From a virus, in IMG/VR virus record IMGVR_UViG_3300026078_000063, positions 1 through 34,825 of that record: a DNA stretch of 34,825 nucleotides; one strand, 5' to 3'. The notes beneath the pieces were generated by a model that was not told the DNA's origin, did not search any database, and saw only the letters and a program-made list of their open reading frames with translations. This document shows positions 1 to 6,566 of the stretch, piece by piece; positions within the stretch are counted from its first letter, which is position 1; each line of letters begins with the position of its first letter. Both the position numbers and the translations under genes were made by a program.

Positions 1-297
1 CCGGAGTTGCCCGAGGCCGTGGCAGCGCCGTAGTCGCCCGAGGCCGTGGCAGCGCCGGAGTTGCCCGAGGCCGTGGCAGCGCCGGAGTAGCCCGAGGCCG
101 TGGCAGCGCCGTAGTCGCCCGAGGCCGTGGCAGCGCCGGAGTTGCCCGAGGCCGTGGCAGCGCCGTAGTCGCCCGAGGCCGTGGCAGCGCCGGAGTCGCC
201 CGAGGCCGTGGCAGCGCCGGAGTTGCCCGAGGCCGTGGCAGCGCCGGAGTTGCCCGAGGCCGTGGCAGCGCCGTAGTCGCCCGAGGCCGTGGCAGCG
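1..297. repeat. 27-bp tandem repeat, 11 units
   Basis: Eleven exact 27-bp units run from the first base and all lie in frame within the minus-strand repeat protein. Each unit encodes AATASG, two variable residues, then G. In coding order the variable pairs are DY, NS, NS, DS, DY, NS, DY, YS, NS, DY, NS. Eighteen framework bases are identical in every unit and all changes fall in the two variable codons. There are no unique spacers, so this is not a CRISPR array. Confidence 0.97.
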
Positions 298-728
298 CCG
301 TTCTTCTCCGATGTATTGCAACCAGCCTGAGGCTTGGCGCGGCTCGTGGTGTATTCGATAGCCGCCTTGATGAGGCCGGCGAGATTGATCTCCGCCTTGA
401 CCTTGATCTTGGAGCTGGCGATCTTCGAATCGTCACCGTGGCGCGAGATCTCGCCGCCCTGCTCGACGATGGCGAAGCGCGACGTGCCGGGCTTGTAGTA
501 GCGCAGCACGTGCAACGGGTATTCGCAGGCGTGGAAGCCGCTTTCGCATGCCTTGACGAGGCCGTCATGCTCGTAACTCTTGCCGACCTCGTACTGGAAG
601 TCGCGGCACTTGAGGCTCTTGTCGAAGCCCTTGTAGGCGATCTGAACGGGTTCTTGCGGCGCAGAGACCTTCGGCTTGACGGTCTTGCTCGACTTCGGCG
701 CTTCGGTCTTGGTCTTTCGGGTTGCCAT
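1..728 (-). CDS. DUF7666-type tandem-repeat protein, N-terminal part (continues at 34825)
   Basis: This is the first half of a 401-aa protein whose other half lies at 34348-34825. It starts with ATG at 728-726. Residues 1-143 form a globular head that includes YKGFDKSLKCRDFQYEVG, an EHDG motif, ESGFHACEYPL and a run ending in AAIEYT. I recognise these as the conserved N-terminus of the phage and bacterial family now called DUF7666. The repeats follow, each AATASGxxG. The gene begins three bases after the stop of the 732-944 gene and should be read from the leftward promoter near 1007. The function is unknown. I see no signal peptide or membrane segment. The family assignment rests on remembered consensus, but the frame continuity across the window ends is directly visible. 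Confidence 0.85.
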   Translation of the reverse strand, partial: MATRKTKTEAPKSSKTVKPKVSAPQEPVQIAYKGFDKSLKCRDFQYEVGKSYEHDGLVKACESGFHACEYPLHVLRYYKPGTSRFAIVEQGGEISRHGDDSKIASSKIKVKAEINLAGLIKAAIEYTTSRAKPQAGCNTSEKNGAATASGDYGAATASGNSGAATASGNSGAATASGDSGAATASGDYGAATASGNSGAATASGDYGAATASGYSGAATASGNSGAATASGDYGAATASGNS

Positions 729-731
729 GGC

Positions 732-944
732 TCAGGCCTCCATCGCTTCGGTCAGCGACGAGACGCGCGTCAGACCGTTGTGGGGCACGAACCGGTAGAA
801 AGCGCTGCCTGCCGCGTTGGACAGGGCGTAGGCATCCGGCATGAAATCGCCAGGCGTGGCGACCTTGGCGCAGACGATCAGGGTGAGGAAACCAACCTTG
901 ACGGCCTCACCGACTTCCCAAGACTGCTTGCTGTTCTTGACCAT
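732..944 (-). CDS. small conserved phage protein
   Basis: This 70-aa protein is the first gene of the leftward operon. The chosen ATG at 944 has a good upstream site (GAGGAAGG); a longer frame up to 1043 would read back through the promoter and lacks such a site. The sequence contains WEVGEAVKVGFLTL, TPGDFMPDAY and YRFVPHNGL, a pattern I recall in small uncharacterised proteins of many phages. It has no membrane segment and no recognisable catalytic motif. It ends three bases before the start of the repeat-protein gene, so the two are probably co-translated. The function is unknown. Confidence 0.8.
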   Translation of the reverse strand: MVKNSKQSWEVGEAVKVGFLTLIVCAKVATPGDFMPDAYALSNAAGSAFYRFVPHNGLTRVSSLTEAMEA

Positions 945-984
945 GTCCTTCCTCTCCCTTCCCGGGGTGGCCGGGGATGGGAGT

Positions 985-1012
985 AGATTACCGCAAAGGT
1001 TATGGATGTCAA
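985..1012 (-). promoter_or_regulatory. leftward early promoter with operator OL
   Basis: On the minus strand a perfect -35 TTGACA (1012-1007) is followed after 16 bp by the -10 TAATCT (990-985). The inverted repeat ATTACC-N5-GGTTAT (987-1003) fills the spacer and overlaps the -10. A bound repressor would therefore block RNA polymerase. Transcription would start near 978, leaving a short leader before the ATG at 944. The whole leftward operon could be read from here. Confidence 0.75.
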
Positions 1013-1076
1013 CACCCAAACGGTAAATATTTGGAAACGACATGGTTCAGTAATTCGGATCGCGACCGGAAGGGTG

Positions 1077-1105
1077 TTGACATAGCATAACCGTGAAGGT
1101 AATGT
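1077..1105 (+). promoter_or_regulatory. rightward early promoter with operator OR
   Basis: A perfect -35 TTGACA (1077-1082) is followed after 17 bp by the -10 TAATGT (1100-1105). The operator ATAACC-N5-GGTAAT occupies 1087-1103, in the same place relative to the promoter as the leftward copy. The predicted transcription start falls at or within a few bases of the ATG at 1112, so the regulator message may have almost no leader. The likely ligand is the product of the 1112 gene. Confidence 0.75.
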
Positions 1106-1111
1106 AAGCCT

Positions 1112-1360
1112 ATGAACCTACGATCCTACTGCCTTACCCATGGCGGAACTGCGAAGCGGGGCTGCCCAGTCATCGAACAGCTGGCCGTGAAAGCCGAATG
1201 CAGCGCCGGCACGCTCTACATGATCACCACGGACAACAAGAAGGCCGGTCCGAAACTCGCCAACGCCATCGAACGCGTCACCGAAGGCGCCGTCACGCGC
1301 TACGAGCTGCGCGAGGACATCTTCGGCACGGATCCCGCGAAGCAGGGCGAGGCCGCGTGA
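1112..1360 (+). CDS. YdaS/Cro-like HTH regulator
   Basis: This 82-aa DNA-binding protein is the likely repressor acting on the two operators just upstream. It opens with MNLRSYC and has a helix-turn-helix around residues 20-45 (EQLAVKAECSAGTLYMIT). It ends with the AIERVTEGAVTRYELREDIFG signature of the YdaS-type Cro family, in which an acidic DIFG-like tail follows the last helix. It is the first gene of the rightward operon and overlaps the next gene by GTGA. No YdaT-like partner is recognisable, so a toxin-antitoxin role is not supported. No separate CI repressor is visible in the window, so this may be the only control-region regulator. Confidence 0.82.
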   Translation: MNLRSYCLTHGGTAKRGCPVIEQLAVKAECSAGTLYMITTDNKKAGPKLANAIERVTEGAVTRYELREDIFGTDPAKQGEAA

Positions 1361-1638
1361 TCGAATCCATCGGCAAAGTCCGCCGTCTCGGCGGCATCGC
1401 CAAGGCCGCACGCAAGGCCGCGGGCATCGTGCACAAGTACGGCGAGGCCGCGATCTTCTTCCGCGTGGACACCGACGTCTGCGCCGCGCTGAGCCGCACC
1501 GACCCGACGTGGGATGCGCAGATGCGCAAGCACGCGTCGCACCTCGTCGGCGTCTACAGCACGAACCACAGCGGCTACCGCCTCGCGCAGTGGATCAGCG
1601 CGGACATGCAGGTGCATGAAAGGGGAGCGACGGCATGA
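1357..1638 (+). CDS. hypothetical early protein
   Basis: This is a 93-aa protein of unknown function. I chose the GTG at 1357 because it overlaps the upstream stop codon (GTGA), the coupling used throughout this operon. A longer frame from 1198 would overlap the regulator almost entirely. The N-terminus is basic (RRLGGIAKAARKAAG) and the rest is a mixed globular sequence with DPTWDAQMRKHASHL and YRLAQWISADMQ. There is no signal peptide or membrane segment. Its position second in the early operon suggests takeover or regulation, but nothing in the sequence defines a role. Confidence 0.65.
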   Translation: MIESIGKVRRLGGIAKAARKAAGIVHKYGEAAIFFRVDTDVCAALSRTDPTWDAQMRKHASHLVGVYSTNHSGYRLAQWISADMQVHERGATA

Positions 1639-1790
1639 AACCCACCCTCCCGCCCACGCAGTGGCTCGTCTTCACGCCGCGCGCCGTCAACGGCACGCAC
1701 TGGCACCGACTCCCATCCCGCAAGGCGCAGCGCGACTTCGCTGATGCCCATGGCGGCTACCGCTACGACCTGCGCAGGAGCAAGCACTGA
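1635..1790 (+). CDS. small hypothetical protein
   Basis: This 51-aa basic protein starts at an ATGA overlap with the upstream gene and ends at a TGATG overlap with the downstream gene. Those junctions are the main reason to accept it. It contains TQWLVFTPRAVNGTHWHRL and a C-terminus rich in arginine and lysine. I do not recognise a family. Confidence 0.6.
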   Translation: MKPTLPPTQWLVFTPRAVNGTHWHRLPSRKAQRDFADAHGGYRYDLRRSKH

Positions 1791-1972
1791 TGCAGAGCAT
1801 CTCCGACAACGGCGACCTGGACCCGATCCCGTTCGAGAACGACCCTGAACTGGTCAAGTGGGCGCAGTACGGCATCGATCAGCTCAAGCGCGAGAACGCA
1901 GCCCGGAACGCCTACGAACAGGCGGAACGCGACTACCACAAGCACAACCGCACACTGGACGGGCAGGCATGA
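1790..1972 (+). CDS. small hypothetical protein
   Basis: This 60-aa acidic, probably helical protein has the charged stretch DPELVKWAQYGIDQLKREN followed by an EQAERDYHKHNR helix. It overlaps both neighbours (TGATG upstream, ATGA downstream). No family is recognised. Its place between the regulator and the replication genes is typical of small early phage proteins. Confidence 0.65.
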   Translation: MQSISDNGDLDPIPFENDPELVKWAQYGIDQLKRENAARNAYEQAERDYHKHNRTLDGQA

Positions 1973-2136
1973 AGCATTCGGATGCCTGGTTCGATCGCCA
2001 GCTTGCGCACGTGCGAGCCTGCATCGCGGAGGCCGACAAGCGCCATACCACGGAGGAGATCGCTGCAGCCGAGGCCGCGCTGGCGATCCTCCCCAAGCCC
2101 ATTCAACCGGAACTTCCATTGAGCATCGCAGCATGA
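1969..2136 (+). CDS. small hypothetical protein
   Basis: This 55-aa protein begins at the ATGA overlap at 1969. A longer upstream frame in the same phase is a shadow of the previous gene. The sequence is helical and charged (WFDRQLAHVRACIAEADKRH) and ends in a proline-rich tail (KPIQPELPLSIAA). It has no recognisable domain and is coupled to the next gene by another ATGA. Confidence 0.62.
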   Translation: MKHSDAWFDRQLAHVRACIAEADKRHTTEEIAAAEAALAILPKPIQPELPLSIAA

Positions 2137-2408
2137 ATTCTGAAGGTTTGCGGAGCGCCTCCGATTGCATGGAGGCGCTTTTCGAAGAACAGCGTAGGCC
2201 GAAGCTTGTCACGATCGGTGACGGCCATTTCGATGTGCATGACCCGGAACTGTACGGAAGCGTCTACAGCATCCCGATCAGCCACTGCTCCACGCGCGAC
2301 GACATCCTGCTGTGGCTTCGGCAGCTCTCCGAGAAAACCTGGGTGACGCCGCTCGTCATCGAGGACTTCGCCCATGCGCTGATCGCGTACTTCAACGTGA
2401 AGGGATGA
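2133..2408 (+). CDS. hypothetical protein
   Basis: This 91-aa protein starts at an ATGA overlap. It contains the run DGHFDVHDPELYGSVYSIP, then HCSTRDDILLWLRQLSEKTW and a C-terminal helix. The layout looks like a small alpha/beta fold with no membrane segment. I recognise no family. It ends five bases before the replication protein gene, so a role near replication is possible but unproven. Confidence 0.65.
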   Translation: MNSEGLRSASDCMEALFEEQRRPKLVTIGDGHFDVHDPELYGSVYSIPISHCSTRDDILLWLRQLSEKTWVTPLVIEDFAHALIAYFNVKG

Positions 2409-2412
2409 TCCG

Positions 2413-3426
2413 ATGCATCCGCTTGTCCCTGACAACGTGGATCTGCGCGACTTCGCCTTTATGCCAATAGACGTGCAGCGGTTATTGACCTCCGAGACCT
2501 GGGTTCTCGGAAACGGTGATGAGCGCGCCGCGGCGATGACTCTTTGGCTTGTGAGCTGGCATCAGGTTCCAGCCGGATCACTGCCAGACAACGACCGCAT
2601 GCTCGCGCATCTATCGCAAGCAAAAAACTGGTCGAAGATCAAAATGCATGTGATGCGTGGCTGGCTCTTGGCAGAGGACGGCCGGTACTACCACCCAGTG
2701 GTTGCCGAAAAAGCGCTTGAGGCGTGGCTAGAGAAGCTGGCACAGCGCCTGAGCAGTGGGGCAGGGAACGCCAAACGGTGGGGACTGGAGTTCAATCCTG
2801 CGCCGATTGAAGCTGAGATCGTCGAGACGCGCAGCCTTCTGGCCAACCTCAACCCGCAATCCCGACAGCTATCCAAGCGCAGGTTGTCGGGAATCCCGTC
2901 GGGATCGAAAAAGAATCCCGTCGGTAATCCCGAAGATATCCCGTCGGGAATCCCGTCGGGATCGCAAGAGACAGGGACAGGGACAGGGATTAAAGATCAA
3001 GAGCAGCAAGGTGGCTCAGCTCCCGCTGAACCACCCCAACCCGACGACGACGAATCCGGCTCACCAACCGCCGATCCTGTCCCGTACCAGGCCATCGTCC
3101 AGGCCTACCACGACCGCCTGCCGCAGTTGGCCAGGGTTCGGTTGGTCACTGCACAGCGCCGAACCTCGATCCGCCGAGCGTGGCAGTCCCTGCCGATCGA
3201 GCACCGTCGCATCGGCGCATTTCGGGCGATCTTCGCCGAATGCGCGATGGATGATTTCCTGAACGGAAACGGCCCGTATTCCGACGAGCATGCCAACTGG
3301 CGCCCCGATTTCGATCACCTGATCAAGCTCAAGACCCTGACCCGGGTTTACGAAAAAGCGATGGATCGCCGCGAGCGCCTGCGGCAGGAATCGCCTGCAC
3401 AATCCACCCTTGGAGCCGCCGCATGA
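2413..3426 (+). CDS. DUF1376/YdaU-like replication protein
   Basis: This 337-aa protein probably helps start DNA replication. Residues 1-100 match the DUF1376 winged-helix type found in YdaU and similar phage replication proteins: DVQRLL, AAAMTLWLVSWHQVPAGSLPDN and GWLLAEDGRYYHP. A low-complexity linker follows at about 155-225, rich in GIPSGS, TGTG and acidic residues. The C-terminal 110 residues form a basic helical domain. The DnaB gene overlaps its end, which is the usual initiator-helicase arrangement. The linker DNA carries four ATCCCGTCGG copies that may double as an origin. DUF1376 proteins are linked to replication mainly by context, so the exact activity is inferred. Confidence 0.78.
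   Translation: MHPLVPDNVDLRDFAFMPIDVQRLLTSETWVLGNGDERAAAMTLWLVSWHQVPAGSLPDNDRMLAHLSQAKNWSKIKMHVMRGWLLAEDGRYYHPVVAEKALEAWLEKLAQRLSSGAGNAKRWGLEFNPAPIEAEIVETRSLLANLNPQSRQLSKRRLSGIPSGSKKNPVGNPEDIPSGIPSGSQETGTGTGIKDQEQQGGSAPAEPPQPDDDESGSPTADPVPYQAIVQAYHDRLPQLARVRLVTAQRRTSIRRAWQSLPIEHRRIGAFRAIFAECAMDDFLNGNGPYSDEHANWRPDFDHLIKLKTLTRVYEKAMDRRERLRQESPAQSTLGAAA
2886..2964 (+). repeat. iteron-like repeat cluster, candidate origin
   Basis: Four copies of ATCCCGTCGG begin at 2893, 2915, 2938 and 2950. A 22-bp direct repeat occurs at 2886-2907 and again at 2943-2964. The units contain overlapping inverted repeats (ATCCCG-T-CGGGAT). A 6-bp tandem repeat (acaggg) follows at about 2970-2988. The cluster sits inside a replication-protein gene, as the lambda origin does inside gene O. 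An origin role is inferred. Confidence 0.45.
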
Positions 3427-4727
3427 ACTTCAACCCGCACGCGGAAACTGCGGTGATCGGCTGCTGTTTGGTCGATCCGAAGTGTTACTGGAAAATCGCC
3501 GATACCCTCGATCCGGCGGATTTTGCCAAACGCGACCACCATCGTCTGTTTGCCGAAATCGCTCGCCGAGCCCGGGAAGGTGATGAGTTCGATTCCGTCA
3601 CAGTGGGCGACGCCATCCCTGATCTCGCTCAGCTCGCTTATGCCTGCGCCACGGACGAAGGATGGCGTGCATCGAATGTGGTTTCCTATGCGAAGCTCGT
3701 CGCAGACGCGGCAATCAGCCGTCGGATCAAAGCCGCGGGTCTGCAGATCGCCCATCTGGACGGCGACGACGTGGGCGCCGAAGCCCAGCGCATCCTGGCC
3801 GCATGCGCACCTCGCAATGCCGGCGCGATCAAGCACATCAGCGAATTCCTCCGGCTATCCACCGACGACATCATGCGGCGGCATGCCTCCACGGAACGCC
3901 TGACCGGCATCCGCACCGGTATAGCGGCCTTGGACGCGATGACCGAAGGCTGGCAACCCGCCGACCTTATCATCCTCGCCGCACGCCCTGCCGTGGGCAA
4001 GACTGCTTTCGCCATGCAGTGCGTGCTTTCTGCGGCGCGCGATCGCAAGGCCGCCCTGGTGTTCTCGTTGGAAATGAGCGGAAAGCAACTCAACGACCGT
4101 TTCACCTCGGCCGTTAGTCGCGTCAATGGCCAATATCTGCGCAACCCCAAACAAATGCCGGAGGAGGACTGGTCGAAGTGGGGTGCGGCATGCACGGAGA
4201 TCCGCGACCTCCCGATCTACATCGACGAAAGCTCCGGTGTCACCGTCGAAACTTTGTGTGCTCGCGCTCGTCAGCAGCACGCCGTCACCCCGCTATCGAT
4301 GATCGTGATCGACTACCTAACGATGATTGCGCCACCCAAAGCGCAGACCGTCAACGAAGGCTTGCAGATCATCACGCGGGCGCTCAAGGGTCTAGCCAAG
4401 GATCTGAATCTTCCAGTGATCTGCCTTTCGCAGCTCAATCGCGGCGGCGATGGTACGCGGCCCACGTTCAAGACCCTGCGCGATTCCGGGGCGATCGAGC
4501 AAGACGCCGATGTGATCATCTTCCTGCATCGACCCAGCGAATCGCATCGCGACTATCTGGAGCTGATCCTGGCCAAGCAGCGCAACGGCCCAACGGGCGA
4601 CCTGGCGCTTAACGCCGACATGCGCGTCATGGCGATGCGCCAAGCGGATCATCGTCCCGAAGGGGTGGAATCCCATGCCGTAACGATGGCTGATGCGGAG
4701 TGGGACAGCTTGGAGGGGATGCGATGA
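3423..4727 (+). CDS. dnaB: replicative DnaB-family DNA helicase
   Basis: This 434-aa protein is the hexameric helicase that unwinds the phage replication fork. The N-terminal primase-interacting domain begins with HAETAVIGCCLVDP. The RecA-like core holds every expected motif: Walker A in RPAVGKTAF (about 190), VFSLEMS after it, Walker B in IVIDYLTMI (about 296), VICLSQLNR, and the LRDSGAIEQDADVIIFLHR segment near 358-376. The length fits the family. It overlaps the DUF1376 gene upstream and RusA downstream by ATGA. The neighbouring DUF1376 protein is the natural candidate to load it. Confidence 0.95.
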   Translation: MNFNPHAETAVIGCCLVDPKCYWKIADTLDPADFAKRDHHRLFAEIARRAREGDEFDSVTVGDAIPDLAQLAYACATDEGWRASNVVSYAKLVADAAISRRIKAAGLQIAHLDGDDVGAEAQRILAACAPRNAGAIKHISEFLRLSTDDIMRRHASTERLTGIRTGIAALDAMTEGWQPADLIILAARPAVGKTAFAMQCVLSAARDRKAALVFSLEMSGKQLNDRFTSAVSRVNGQYLRNPKQMPEEDWSKWGAACTEIRDLPIYIDESSGVTVETLCARARQQHAVTPLSMIVIDYLTMIAPPKAQTVNEGLQIITRALKGLAKDLNLPVICLSQLNRGGDGTRPTFKTLRDSGAIEQDADVIIFLHRPSESHRDYLELILAKQRNGPTGDLALNADMRVMAMRQADHRPEGVESHAVTMADAEWDSLEGMR

Positions 4728-5242
4728 CCACCCAAGCCGCCCACATCGCGCGCGTGACGGAGCGTGACGACAGCGATTCGCGGAACGAAGCCCATGCCGA
4801 AAGCCTGCCGTGGGTGATGACCATCAAGGTCTATGGCATCCCGGGTCCGCAGGGCTCCAAGCGCTTCATGGGCGTCAAGGGCGGCCGCGGCGTCATGGTC
4901 GAATCGAGCAAGAAGGTCAAGCCCTGGCGCGAGGACGTGAAGGCTGCGGCGGAGATCGTGCGCGGTCTGCGTGCGCCGCTGGATTGCCCGCTGCGGCTGC
5001 ACATGGTGTTCACCCTCCCGAAGCCGTCGAGCGCGCCGAAGCGCCGGCAGACGTGGCCGATGCGGACGCCTGACCTGTCGAAGCTGGCACGCAGCACGGA
5101 AGACGCGCTGACCGCCGCAGGGGTCTGGAAGGACGATGCGCGAGTCGTGGAATACGGGTTGCTGGCGAAGCGCTACCCGAACGAGGGTCGTGGTGCGCTG
5201 GAGGCTCCGGGTGTATGGATCGAGATCGAGGTGATGGGATGA
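4724..5242 (+). CDS. rusA: RusA-type Holliday junction resolvase
   Basis: This 172-aa protein should cut four-way DNA junctions made during recombination-dependent replication. The RusA core starts at about residue 34 with YGIPGPQGSKRF. It carries the diagnostic PDLSKLARSTEDALTAAG and VWKDDARVVEY segments, whose acidic residues form the active site. I start at 4724, which gives the ATGA overlap with dnaB; an upstream ATG at 4700 lies inside the helicase gene. The first 33 residues are extra compared with E. coli RusA (120 aa) and look disordered. With ERF and YqaJ on the other strand it completes a recombination set. Confidence 0.9.
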   Translation: MTTQAAHIARVTERDDSDSRNEAHAESLPWVMTIKVYGIPGPQGSKRFMGVKGGRGVMVESSKKVKPWREDVKAAAEIVRGLRAPLDCPLRLHMVFTLPKPSSAPKRRQTWPMRTPDLSKLARSTEDALTAAGVWKDDARVVEYGLLAKRYPNEGRGALEAPGVWIEIEVMG

Positions 5243-5427
5243 CCCTACCCACCAAGCCCGAGGTAACCATCATCGGCGACCGGCTGGCGGTGTTCATTGG
5301 CGCCGACTACAAGGCCATGCCGCTGGACGTGGCCGACAAGTTCGTGCGTCGCTTACAAGGCGAACTGGCACGGCTCAAGCGGCAGGTCAAGCGCGAGGAA
5401 CGGACGCAGCGGAAGGCTCAGGCATGA
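5239..5427 (+). CDS. small hypothetical protein
   Basis: This 62-aa protein starts at the ATGA overlap with the resolvase gene. A start at 5215 in the same frame is a shadow. The sequence has a short beta-rich part (EVTIIGDRLAVFIGADYKAM) and then a strongly basic helix (RRLQGELARLKRQVKREERTQ) able to form a coiled coil or bind nucleic acid. I do not recognise the family. An 11-codon frame (5424-5459) overlaps its stop, but it is too short to call. Confidence 0.65.
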   Translation: MTLPTKPEVTIIGDRLAVFIGADYKAMPLDVADKFVRRLQGELARLKRQVKREERTQRKAQA

Positions 5428-5465
5428 CCTGGCACACCGACCCGCCGAAGTCAAGGTGAAATCTC

Positions 5466-5660
5466 ATGTTGGGATCTGTCACTGATCAATCACATACCCA
5501 ATCCCGCGTCGAGCTATTCGTTCGTTTCGTGCGATGGGCGGATTCGTTGCCTGCATCCCGCTTGACGCTGGATCACACCGTCGCGGTATGGGAGATCAGC
5601 TATTCCACAGCGACGCGTTGGCTTCGGGCTTATCACCGATCCATGGATGCTCCCGCATGA
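5466..5660 (+). CDS. small HTH protein, copy 1
   Basis: This 64-aa protein has a helix-turn-helix in its second half (VWEISYSTATRWLRAYH). A good ribosome site (AAGGTGA) lies seven bases before its ATG. It is a paralogue of the next gene: both share a F-V/I-R-F-x-R-W-A helix, a T-x(6-8) spacer and a S-x-S-T-A-x-R-W-x-x-A-Y recognition-helix pattern. Its place at the junction of replication and packaging genes makes a late-gene regulator or a DNA-recognition role in packaging possible. Neither can be proven from sequence. Confidence 0.72.
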   Translation: MLGSVTDQSHTQSRVELFVRFVRWADSLPASRLTLDHTVAVWEISYSTATRWLRAYHRSMDAPA

Positions 5661-5688
5661 CGGAGTGACCGGCATCTAGCCTCACTCC

Positions 5689-5892
5689 ATGCATCCGTCC
5701 ACTGCCGCCATCGCACGCGCCTCCGGTTCCGAGTCTTACACGGAAACCCTGATTCGCTTTGCCCGATGGGCAGCCAACCGTGATCGGCTTGTCTCCACGG
5801 ACATCATGCATGCCTTCCGTGTCTCTCGATCCACCGCTTGTCGGTGGCGTACGGCGTACCTCGACGCATCTTCCACCGGAGCCAAGTCATGA
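5689..5892 (+). CDS. small HTH protein, copy 2
   Basis: This 67-aa protein is a diverged tandem copy of the previous gene. Matching parts are LIRFARWAANRDRL and FRVSRSTACRWRTAYLDA. The ATG at 5689 lacks a clear ribosome site, unlike copy 1, and lies 28 bases after its stop. The gene overlaps the next one by ATGA. The HTH implies DNA binding; the target is unknown. Having two copies suggests a heterodimer or two related DNA sites. Confidence 0.7.
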   Translation: MHPSTAAIARASGSESYTETLIRFARWAANRDRLVSTDIMHAFRVSRSTACRWRTAYLDASSTGAKS

Positions 5893-6038
5893 AGTACCGC
5901 AGCAACGACAACCGCAAGTCCGCCCCGCAGCACACCGCCACCGGTTCCGGATCGCGACCGAATGGCGGTAAGTACAAGATCCCGTCCAGCGCCCCCAGCG
6001 ATCCGAAACATCTGGGTCGCAAGGGTTCGCCGCGGTGA
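5889..6038 (+). CDS. small basic hypothetical protein
   Basis: This 49-aa protein starts at an ATGA overlap. It is rich in lysine, arginine, serine and glycine (GSRPNGGKYKIPSS, HLGRKGSPR) and is probably disordered. Many phages have small basic proteins of this kind ahead of the terminase. No function can be assigned. It overlaps the next gene by GTGA. Confidence 0.6.
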   Translation: MKYRSNDNRKSAPQHTATGSGSRPNGGKYKIPSSAPSDPKHLGRKGSPR

Positions 6039-6244
6039 GCAAGCTCACGTCCAAGCATCGTGCTGCGCTCCCGAAGTCGGAGTTCGGTCTTCCGGGTTCG
6101 CGGAAGTATCCGATGCCGGATCGCGCCCATGCGGCCAACGCCAAGGCGCGTGCTACCCAGCAGGTCAAGGCCGGTCACCTCAGCAAGTCCAGCGCGGCGA
6201 AGATCGAGGCCAAGGCCGACCGCATCTTGGGCAAGCGGCGCTGA
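6035..6244 (+). CDS. small basic protein, DUF6582-like
   Basis: This 69-aa protein begins with GTG at a GTGA overlap. It contains KHRAALPKSEFGLPG, RKYPMPDRAHAANAKARA and a C-terminal lysine-rich helix. I recall the LP-x-S-x-F-x-LPG-x-RKYP-x-x-D-x-AHA pattern from proteins encoded near phage terminase or head genes (DUF6582-like). The high lysine content suggests DNA binding or a virion-internal role. That is inference from composition and position. Confidence 0.7.
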   Translation: MSKLTSKHRAALPKSEFGLPGSRKYPMPDRAHAANAKARATQQVKAGHLSKSSAAKIEAKADRILGKRR

Positions 6245-6266
6245 TCGCAGACTGAGAATCTCTGCG

Positions 6267-6566
6267 ATGGCGAAGGGAAAAAAAACGGGAGGCGGATCAC
6301 GCGAAGGGAAGCCGAACGTCGCAACGAAGAACGCACGTGAGGCCATCGCCCGCCTTGTCGATGACAACGCCCAGCGCATGCAGGGATGGCTTGACGAGAT
6401 CGCGAGGGATCAAGGTGCACAAGCCGCGTGGAAGTGCCTGATGGACGTTGTGGAGTACCACATCCCCAAGCTGCAGCGCACGGAGCATGCCGGCGACCCG
6501 AATGCTCCGGTTGAGCATCGTCACGTGGTGATCGAGCATGTCAGCTCTCCGCGTACAGTGTCCTGA
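6267..6566 (+). CDS. terS: probable small terminase subunit
   Basis: This 99-aa protein probably recognises the packaging site for the motor. It sits directly before the large terminase and overlaps it by 29 bases. It has a basic start (AKGKKTGGGSREGKPN), a central helix (AREAIARLVDDNAQRMQGW) and a second helix pair ending at HIPKLQRTEH. This basic-plus-helical layout with a short disordered tail is common for small terminases, but no clear HTH is visible. The call rests mainly on position. It is shorter than P22 gp3 (162 aa). The ATG at 6267 was chosen because the longer frame overlaps the preceding gene. Confidence 0.55.
   Translation: MAKGKKTGGGSREGKPNVATKNAREAIARLVDDNAQRMQGWLDEIARDQGAQAAWKCLMDVVEYHIPKLQRTEHAGDPNAPVEHRHVVIEHVSSPRTVS

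Noticed and set aside
1-297. Tandem 27-bp array as a CRISPR
   Set aside because: Units abut without unique spacers, and each is an in-frame nine-residue coding repeat.
1-728. Diversity-generating retroelement acting on NAC codons
   Set aside because: Variation is limited to the first base of one codon and the second base of another. No reverse transcriptase or template repeat is encoded in the window.
438-986. Plus-strand 182-aa frame over the start of the leftward operon
   Set aside because: It is antisense to the repeat protein and the 70-aa gene, both of which have family features and ribosome sites.
1112-1638. YdaS-YdaT toxin-antitoxin pair
   Set aside because: The second protein shows no likeness to YdaT that I can see; adjacent operators point to a plain repressor.
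4700-4723. Upstream start for the RusA gene
   Set aside because: It would add eight residues inside dnaB; the ATG at 4724 gives the ATGA coupling used throughout the operon.
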